This document shows positions 1 through 5,244 of a stretch of DNA of 13,738 bases, in pieces (the stretch's first letter is position 1; every line of letters begins with the position of its first letter). The translations under genes were made by a program, and so were the position numbers. Where the stretch lies: positions 1 through 13,738 of the forward strand of contig JAYVJM010000075.1 of the NCBI GenBank assembly GCA_043769275.1. Reading direction: 5' to 3'. The notes beneath the pieces are model-generated. The model searched no databases and was not told the DNA's origin. It saw nothing but the letters and a program-made list of their open reading frames with translations. Source of the stretch: JAYVJM01 sp043769275. GTDB lineage: Bacteria > Pseudomonadota > Gammaproteobacteria > Pseudomonadales > UBA7239.

Positions 1-122
1 AGCACCAAAAGTGCTCAACAAATAGTCGGTGTATAAATCAAGGTCGGCTTTTTTCATTCGGCAAGCTTATCAGGGGGAGGGTTGCGTAACATCAGTTTCT
101 AAATGCCCCGCGTCTGCACAGG

Positions 123-611
123 CTAATCCCTAAAATTGGTAAACTGCAACGGCATGGCGATGTTTTCGTGTTCGGCGCGCAGCATGGCGATCACTTCCTG
201 TAAGTCGTCGCGTTTTTTGCCGGTAATTCGCACTTGCTCGCCTTGAATGGCGGCCTGCACTTTCATTTTTTTGTCTTTAATGAGTTTGACGATGGTTTTG
301 GCCAGCTCTACTTCCAGCCCTTCGCGCAGCGTGACAATTTGTTTAGCTTGCTTGCCGCTTTGCTGCGGGTCTTTCGTCTCAAGGCAGTTGATGTCGATGC
401 CACATTTAATGAGTGCCTGACGTAATAAATCCAGCATTTGTTGTAGTTGAATTTCCGCTTCAGCAATGAGCGTGACGACTTTGCCGTCGCGCTCAAAGCT
501 GGCATTTACTCCTTTGAAATCAAAGCGGTTTTTAATGATGCGGTTGGCTTGGTCGAGCGCGTTGCTCACTTGGTGTTGGTCGAGTTCGGACACAATGTCA
601 AAGGAGGGCAT
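123..611 (-). CDS. yajQ: YajQ family nucleotide/c-di-GMP-binding protein
   Basis: The 162-residue product has the usual length of the YajQ (UPF0234) family, and conserved blocks are visible: N-terminal MPSFDIVSE, RFDFKGV near residue 31, KIVKLIKD-like sequence and KVQAAIQGEQVRITGKKRDD in the second half, and the C-terminal QFTNFRD. The family folds as two ferredoxin-like domains. E. coli YajQ has been linked to nucleotide/RNA binding, and the Xanthomonas homologue is reported to bind c-di-GMP and act as a transcriptional cofactor; which role applies here cannot be read from sequence. The ATG start is the family start, with a modest AGGA-type ribosome site just upstream. The gene is divergent from fis and shares a 148-bp intergenic region with it. 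Identification is firm and function is uncertain. Confidence 0.95.
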   Translation of the reverse strand: MPSFDIVSELDQHQVSNALDQANRIIKNRFDFKGVNASFERDGKVVTLIAEAEIQLQQMLDLLRQALIKCGIDINCLETKDPQQSGKQAKQIVTLREGLEVELAKTIVKLIKDKKMKVQAAIQGEQVRITGKKRDDLQEVIAMLRAEHENIAMPLQFTNFRD

Positions 612-666
612 GGGTTTATCCTGGAAGGTGTGAAAGCCAAAAGCACGCGGCAGCTGATGTGCATAG

Positions 667-693
667 GTAGCCTAATGCCTTACAGTAGGCTAC
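667..693. repeat. 8-bp perfect inverted repeat between yajQ and fis
   Basis: GTAGCCTA (667-674) and TAGGCTAC (686-693) are perfect reverse complements separated by 11 nt. The site lies between the divergent yajQ and fis genes, 67 bp before the fis start. No T-tract follows on either strand, so it does not look like a terminator. It could be an operator or a leader hairpin, but no regulator can be named. Confidence 0.4.
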
Positions 694-759
694 TATTTGC
701 GCCCCGATCCGGCAAATATTGGCCGACAGACTGACCGTTTCTACGTTGAGGATTATTGC

Positions 760-1107
760 ATGAGCATGCAGGACACTACCGCGCTGCGTAAGCCGCTTTC
801 CGGCCTGTCAGATGTTTCGGTGCCCGCAGACGCAGCTTCCGTGCCCGCAGACGCAGCTTCCGTGCCTGCACCGTTCACCCAGCAAACCATTCGTGATTGT
901 GTAGAAAGTGCGATGCGTAACTATCTTGGCCATTTGGATGGTTGTGATGTCAACAACATCTACGAAATGGTGCTGGCTGAGGTAGAAGTGCCATTATTGG
1001 AAGTGATTCTGCACCATGTGCGTTACAACCAGTCGCGTGCGTCAGCCATGCTTGGCCTCAATCGCGGCACGCTGCGCAAAAAAATGAAACAATACGGCAT
1101 GCTGTAA
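760..1107 (+). CDS. fis: Fis nucleoid-associated DNA-binding protein with repeat-bearing N-terminal extension
   Basis: Fis is a homodimeric nucleoid protein that bends DNA, modulates rRNA and other promoters and assists site-specific recombination. The 115-residue product has the family core from about residue 39 on. The C-terminal helix-turn-helix (about 90-113) carries NQSRASAMLGLNRGTLRKK, and the protein ends YGML, close to E. coli YGMN. I chose ATG 760 over longer in-frame options because TTGAGGA lies 7 nt upstream; a second ATG sits at 766. The N-terminus is longer than the 98-residue E. coli protein and contains the heptapeptide VPADAAS twice, followed by VPAP. The usual upstream dusB is absent; yajQ, divergently oriented, lies there instead. 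A strong terminator follows, so fis is probably transcribed separately from purH. Confidence 0.95.
   Translation: MSMQDTTALRKPLSGLSDVSVPADAASVPADAASVPAPFTQQTIRDCVESAMRNYLGHLDGCDVNNIYEMVLAEVEVPLLEVILHHVRYNQSRASAMLGLNRGTLRKKMKQYGML
820..870 (+). repeat. 21-bp in-frame tandem repeat in fis
   Basis: A 21-bp unit at 820-840 is repeated identically at 841-861, and a third, partial and slightly diverged copy starts at 862. Each full unit encodes VPADAAS. Perfect identity between the two copies suggests a recent slippage duplication or a variable tract. It lies upstream of the conserved Fis core, so it should not disturb the DNA-binding domain. Confidence 0.9.
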
Positions 1108-1123
1108 GGATTGTTCTTGATAG

Positions 1124-1148
1124 AAAAGGAGGCGTTGGCCTCCTTTTT
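1124..1148 (+). terminator. Rho-independent terminator after fis
   Basis: GGAGGC (1128-1133) pairs with GCCTCC (1138-1143) around a 4-nt GTTG loop. It is flanked by AAAA upstream and a TTTTT tract (1144-1148) followed by more T-rich sequence. It starts 17 nt after the fis stop and ends 30 nt before purH, so it should separate the two transcripts. The flanking A-run could let it work partly in both directions. Confidence 0.88.
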
Positions 1149-1178
1149 GTTTTCTGTCGTTTATGTTTATGGGGTTTT

Positions 1179-2750
1179 ATGTCAATGATTTCTCCCGTGC
1201 GCCGTGCGCTTCTTTCCGTTTCTGACAAAACAGGCATTGTCGATTTTGCCCGTGCTTTGGCCGCTCGTGGCGTGGTTTTGCTGTCCACAGGCGGCACTTA
1301 CAAACTGCTAAAAGACAGTGGTATTGTGGTAACCGAGGTGTCGGAGCACACCGGATTTCCTGAAATGATGGATGGCCGCGTCAAAACACTGCATCCCACT
1401 ATTCACGGTGGCATTCTCGCCCGTCGCGGTGTGGACGATGCTGTAATGGCCGCGCACGGTATAGACCCCATCGATTTGGTGGTGGTCAATTTATATCCGT
1501 TTGCCAAAGCTGTGGCCGCGCCCGATTGCACGCTGGCGCACGCCATTGAAAATATCGACATCGGTGGCCCGACCATGGTGCGTGCAGCAGCCAAAAATCA
1601 CGCACACGTCGGCATAGTGGTCAACAGCGAAGATTACGCGCAGGTCATCACAGCTCTTGATACAGCGCACGGTTTGCCGCAAACACTGCGTTTTGACCTA
1701 GCCGTGAAAGCCTTTGAGCACACCGCGCAATACGATGGCTTGATCGCCAGCTATTTGGGCGCACGGCTGGGTGAAGAAATCGCATCATTCCCACGCACTT
1801 TTAATGTGCAGTTACACAAAGCGCAGGATTTACGCTACGGCGAAAACCCGCATCAACGCGCCGCATTTTATGTGGATGCCAACCCGAATGAAGCCAGCGT
1901 GGCCAGCGCACGCCAATTACAAGGTAAGGCACTGTCGTACAACAATATTGCCGATACCGATGCGGCACTGGAATGTGTGAAAAGTTTCGTAAAGCCCGCC
2001 TGTGTGATCGTCAAACACGCCAATCCCTGCGGCGTGGCGGTATCTTTAGATGGCATTGCGGCCGCTTACGATCTGGCCTATGCCACCGACACCGAATCGG
2101 CTTTCGGCGGCATTATCGCCTTCAACCGCGAGCTTGATGCCGCCACAGCGCAAGCGATAATCGAGCGTCAATTTGTAGAGGTCATTATTGCGCCCAGCAT
2201 TTCTGCGGCAGCACTGGCGGTTACGGCCAGCAAACAGAATGTACGCGTTTTACGTTGCGGCGCATTCCCCAGCGTGCGTGCGGCGCAATTGGACTGGAAG
2301 CGCGTCAACGGCGGCCTGCTGGTGCAAAATGTAGATGCCGGCATGATTGGCGTGGATGACTTAAAAATCGTCACAAAACGCGCGCCCACCGAAGCTGAAA
2401 TTCACGATGCTGTTTTTGCATGGAAAGTGGCGAAGTACGTGAAGTCGAACGCCATCGTTTACGCCAAAAATCGCCAGACGATCGGCATCGGTGCCGGACA
2501 AATGAGCCGCGTGAACTCCGCACGTATTGCCGCTATCAAAGCCGAACAGGCTGGCCTTTCAGTGCAAGGCGCAGTGATGGCCTCGGACGCATTTTTTCCG
2601 TTCCGCGACGGCATGGATAACGCCGCTAAAACTGGCATCGCCTGCGTAATACAGCCGGGCGGTTCACTGCGCGACGAGGAAGTGATCGCCGCCGCCGACG
2701 AGCATGGTATGGCGATGGTGTTTACAGGCATGCGGCACTTTAGGCATTGA
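1179..2750 (+). CDS. purH: Bifunctional AICAR transformylase / IMP cyclohydrolase
   Basis: PurH catalyses the last two steps of de novo IMP synthesis: formyl transfer from 10-formyl-THF to AICAR, then cyclisation. The 523-residue length is close to the 529 of E. coli. The N-terminal MGS-like cyclohydrolase domain (about 1-140) shows RRALLSVSDKTGI, LLSTGGT, GRVKTLHP and VVNLYPF. The transformylase domain carries RYGENPHQ, GKALSYNNIADTDAALE, the catalytic KHANPCG motif (Lys279-His280), SAFGGIIAFN, SNAIVYA and the C-terminal MRHFRH. The start is ATG 1179 with a weak GGGG upstream; ATG 1185 is also possible. The gene is intact. In relatives purD follows immediately, but here about 1.1 kb of foreign-looking DNA separates them. 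Confidence 0.98.
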   Translation: MSMISPVRRALLSVSDKTGIVDFARALAARGVVLLSTGGTYKLLKDSGIVVTEVSEHTGFPEMMDGRVKTLHPTIHGGILARRGVDDAVMAAHGIDPIDLVVVNLYPFAKAVAAPDCTLAHAIENIDIGGPTMVRAAAKNHAHVGIVVNSEDYAQVITALDTAHGLPQTLRFDLAVKAFEHTAQYDGLIASYLGARLGEEIASFPRTFNVQLHKAQDLRYGENPHQRAAFYVDANPNEASVASARQLQGKALSYNNIADTDAALECVKSFVKPACVIVKHANPCGVAVSLDGIAAAYDLAYATDTESAFGGIIAFNRELDAATAQAIIERQFVEVIIAPSISAAALAVTASKQNVRVLRCGAFPSVRAAQLDWKRVNGGLLVQNVDAGMIGVDDLKIVTKRAPTEAEIHDAVFAWKVAKYVKSNAIVYAKNRQTIGIGAGQMSRVNSARIAAIKAEQAGLSVQGAVMASDAFFPFRDGMDNAAKTGIACVIQPGGSLRDEEVIAAADEHGMAMVFTGMRHFRH

Positions 2751-2760
2751 TGTCAGAGCC

Positions 2761-2785
2761 AACTATTCGGTTTTTCCGAACAGTT
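2761..2785. repeat. Hairpin just downstream of purH
   Basis: AACTATTCGG (2761-2770) and CCGAACAGTT (2776-2785) pair at 9 of 10 positions around a TTTTT loop, beginning 11 nt after the purH stop. There is no T-tract after the second arm, so it is not a classical terminator on the plus strand. It may stabilise the purH mRNA end or mark the left edge of inserted DNA. A further small palindrome, CAGTTCAAACTG, overlaps it (2781-2792). Confidence 0.5.
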
Positions 2786-2821
2786 CAAACTGCCACTTGA
2801 TTAGCAAGATTTTTCAGCAAC

Positions 2822-2909
2822 CTGTTCGTGGTGAGCCTGTCGAACCATGAGCGAGCTGGGATGGCCAGTAAAACTACAACTCACCCTTCGACAAGCTCAG
2901 GGCGAACAG
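2822..2909. repeat. Inverted pair of REP-like elements
   Basis: The 23-nt unit at 2822-2844 and the reverse complement of 2887-2909 match at 19 of 23 positions, including CTGTTCG, TGAGC and TGTCGAA blocks. They are separated by 42 nt. This is the REP/BIME type of intergenic repeat widespread in proteobacteria (TTCGACAAGCTCAGGGCGAA class). A related unit lies near 13451-13473. The pair sits directly upstream of the Doc-like gene, and its translation in one frame gives a spurious peptide. Confidence 0.8.
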
Positions 2910-2979
2910 ATAATTTGTCAGTTTGGAATGTTGTTTTTAATCACGCCCTCAGCGTCTGCACATACAGAAGGATTAGACA

Positions 2980-3795
2980 TTGCCGCCAATTGAAGTGCTT
3001 ACAAAAGATAACGTAATCGAAATTCATAATAGGCTCATGATTGATGCCGCCGAATCTGAAGACCCTATATCTCCCCCGGGCATCAAAGATATTGGGCTTC
3101 TGGAATCAGCCATTTCACGTCAAGAGTCAGGATATGGCGGCAAGTTAAAATATGACAACCCTATAGCAAATGCGGCATCTCTTTGTTATGGCATTTGCTG
3201 CAATCACGCATTACATAATGGAAACAAGCGTACCGCTTTAGTCGCGATGCTTTGTCATCTTGACAAAAACGGCTTCACCTTTGATGCCAAAACGAACCAA
3301 GATAATTTGTATTCCTTTATGTTAAAGGTTGCCGACCATTCTCTTGTTCAGAAAAAGAGGCAAGGAAAAAATCATGATCAATCTGACTTAGAAATTGTGG
3401 CTATGACCGATTGGATAAGAAAGAGAACGCGAAAAATTGAAAAGGGGGAGCGTTCACTGTCTTACCCAAAACTAGAAAAGCTGCTTAAGCAACACGATGT
3501 TTATTTTGAAAATCCAAGAAATAACACAATTGATGTAATTAAGTACACCATAGAAAAGCAAACATACGGTTGGTTTAAGAAGACTAAGGATGTGCAAAGT
3601 CGAGTCCAAGTAGCTAACATTCCGTATTGGCCTAACCGCACAGTTGGCAAGAGTCTTATTAAATCCATACGAAAGCAGGCCGGCCTCACAAACAAAGAGG
3701 GCTTTGATTCAGGGCAGTTTTACGGAAATGAAACGACCCCAGACGACTTTATTCAAAAATATAAAAAAACACTGTCAAAACTGGCAAAAACGTAA
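2980..3795 (+). CDS. Doc/Fic-type (death-on-curing) protein with HicA-like C-terminal extension
   Basis: The first half (about 1-120) resembles Doc-type Fic proteins, which modify targets by AMP or phosphate transfer; Doc of phage P1 phosphorylates EF-Tu. The core motif HALHNGNKRTAL (His76, Asn82-Lys83-Arg84) follows an N-terminal LTKDNVIEIHNRL typical of Doc. The residue 4 after His is Asn80 where Doc has Asp. At 271 residues the protein is about twice Doc's length. Residues 160-237 (LSYPKLEKLLKQHDV ... GKSLIKSIRKQAGLT) look to me like a HicA-type fold lacking the catalytic His, which is inference. I chose TTG 2980 because AGAAGGA lies 7 nt upstream and the Doc match starts there. No Phd-like antitoxin gene flanks it and no canonical (S/T)xxxE(G/N) inhibitory motif is seen. 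Base composition is AT-rich (22 and 17 G+C in lines 3001-3060 and 3481-3540, against 40 in 4501-4560), which suggests transfer. Confidence 0.85.
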   Translation: MPPIEVLTKDNVIEIHNRLMIDAAESEDPISPPGIKDIGLLESAISRQESGYGGKLKYDNPIANAASLCYGICCNHALHNGNKRTALVAMLCHLDKNGFTFDAKTNQDNLYSFMLKVADHSLVQKKRQGKNHDQSDLEIVAMTDWIRKRTRKIEKGERSLSYPKLEKLLKQHDVYFENPRNNTIDVIKYTIEKQTYGWFKKTKDVQSRVQVANIPYWPNRTVGKSLIKSIRKQAGLTNKEGFDSGQFYGNETTPDDFIQKYKKTLSKLAKT

Positions 3796-3862
3796 GTCAG
3801 GCAGGCCGCTAGAAGCGAAGCAATGAAAACACACCATAACGCTTAAATAAGGTAAGACCACC

Positions 3863-5146
3863 ATGAAAATCCTAATCTTAGGCTCCGGTGGCCGCGAACA
3901 CGCGCTGGCGTGGAAATGTGCGCAAGACGCGCGCGTTGAAACAGTATACGTCGCGCCTGGTAACGCGGGAACGGCTTGCGAAAACAAATGCGAAAACGTG
4001 GCGTTAGATATTTTGAATAATGCCGCGCTGGTGGATTTTGTGCGTAAACAGGGCGTTGATTTGACGATAGTCGGCCCTGAAGCGCCACTGGTAAATGGCG
4101 TGGTGGATGCTTTTCGTGCCGCTGGCTTGGCGGTTTTTGGCTCCGAACAATACGCCGCGCAACTGGAGGGTTCCAAAGCCTTTGCCAAGGATTTTATGGC
4201 GCAGCATGGCATTCCGACGGCGTTTTATCAGGTGTTTACCGATGCTGATCAGGCACTGGCTTATGTGAATGAGAAGGGCGCGCCTATCGTGATAAAAGCC
4301 GACGGTTTGGCCGCTGGCAAAGGCGTGATTGTGGCCATGACGTTGGCAGAAGCGGAAGCTGCCGTGCGCGATATGCTGGCCGGCAATAAGTTTGGTGCGG
4401 CGGGCGCGCGCGTGGTGATCGAAGAGTTTTTGGACGGCGAAGAGGCCAGCTTTATCTGTATGGTCGACGGCAAAACCGCGTTGCCCATGGCCACCAGCCA
4501 AGATCACAAACGTGTGGGCGACGGCGATACCGGCCCCAACACGGGCGGCATGGGCGCGTATTCGCCCGCGCCTGTCGTCACGCCGCAGGTGCATGCGCGT
4601 GTGATGACGGACGTGATTGCGCCCACGGTGCGCGGCATGGCGGCGGCAGGCCATCCTTACACGGGTTTTTTGTATGCGGGCTTGATGATTGCACCCGATG
4701 GCGGCGTGAAAGTGATCGAATTCAACTGCCGTTTTGGCGACCCTGAAACGCAGGCGATTTTGATGCGTTTGCAATCGTCGTTGCTGGAGCTGGTCGAGCT
4801 GGCGTTGCTGCAAAAGCTGGACACAGCGCAGGCAAAATGGGACGCACGTGCCGCCGTGGGCGTGGTGCTGGCGGCGGGCGGTTATCCTGATACGCCGCGC
4901 ACCGGTGATGTGTTGACTTCGCCAGCTGTGGAAAATAAAGACAGCAAACTCTTTCACGCGGGCACCGTGCTGCGGAAAGGTGCGGTGCTCACCAGCGGCG
5001 GGCGCGTGGCCTGCGCCACTGCGCTGGGTGCTACGGTACGGGAAGCGCAGCACAGCGCCTACGCTTTGGCTCATCAAGTGGCGGCAGAGGGTTTATTTAT
5101 GCGCCGTGACATTGGCTGGCGCGCGATAGAGCGTCAGTCGCGTTAA
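3863..5146 (+). CDS. purD: Phosphoribosylamine-glycine ligase (GAR synthetase)
   Basis: PurD joins glycine to phosphoribosylamine with ATP, the second step of de novo purine synthesis. The 427-residue product is essentially the E. coli length (429). Visible family motifs are MKILILGSGGREHALAW at the N-terminus, IVGPEAPLVNGVVD, the ATP-grasp segments VIKADGLAAGKGV and VVIEEFLDGEEAS, SQDHKRVGDGDTGPNTGGMG, and the metal-site region IEFNCRFGDPETQ. ATG 3863 is preceded by AAGGTAAG. The gene lies 67 bp after the AT-rich Doc-like gene, so purH-purD co-transcription would now have to read through the insertion or use a new promoter. The coding sequence is intact, with no sign of damage. Long arginine/histidine-rich reading frames on its opposite strand are composition artefacts. 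Confidence 0.98.
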   Translation: MKILILGSGGREHALAWKCAQDARVETVYVAPGNAGTACENKCENVALDILNNAALVDFVRKQGVDLTIVGPEAPLVNGVVDAFRAAGLAVFGSEQYAAQLEGSKAFAKDFMAQHGIPTAFYQVFTDADQALAYVNEKGAPIVIKADGLAAGKGVIVAMTLAEAEAAVRDMLAGNKFGAAGARVVIEEFLDGEEASFICMVDGKTALPMATSQDHKRVGDGDTGPNTGGMGAYSPAPVVTPQVHARVMTDVIAPTVRGMAAAGHPYTGFLYAGLMIAPDGGVKVIEFNCRFGDPETQAILMRLQSSLLELVELALLQKLDTAQAKWDARAAVGVVLAAGGYPDTPRTGDVLTSPAVENKDSKLFHAGTVLRKGAVLTSGGRVACATALGATVREAQHSAYALAHQVAAEGLFMRRDIGWRAIERQSR

Positions 5147-5244
5147 GATAGCGGCGATTGAGTTGTTCACTGACGATAAAAATAATGAACATTAACAATA
5201 ATGGCTTTCAAAAAAGCCGCACTTCACGCTTCACTGGCAGGCCA

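Noticed and set aside
1..15. AGCAC-CAAAA-GTGCT hairpin as a yajQ terminator
   Set aside because: The stem is only 5 bp and any T-tract would be outside the window. It is over 100 nt from the yajQ stop. Bases 1-122 show nothing else I can support.
111..121. GCGTCTGCACA also present at 2952-2962, as possible attachment or target repeats
   Set aside because: An 11-bp match between two places in a window of this size is expected by chance, and it does not bracket the inserted gene.
2828..3016. Small reading frame directly upstream of the Doc-like gene, as a possible antitoxin
   Set aside because: Its first part is a translation of the REP-like units and the rest overlaps the toxin start in another frame. 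It has no Phd-like features and no ribosome site.
4004..5077. Long 357-codon reading frame antisense to purD
   Set aside because: It is very rich in Arg and His, lies entirely over a well-conserved purD, and is a typical shadow of a GC-rich gene. The same applies to the frames opposite mrp, purH and bioA.
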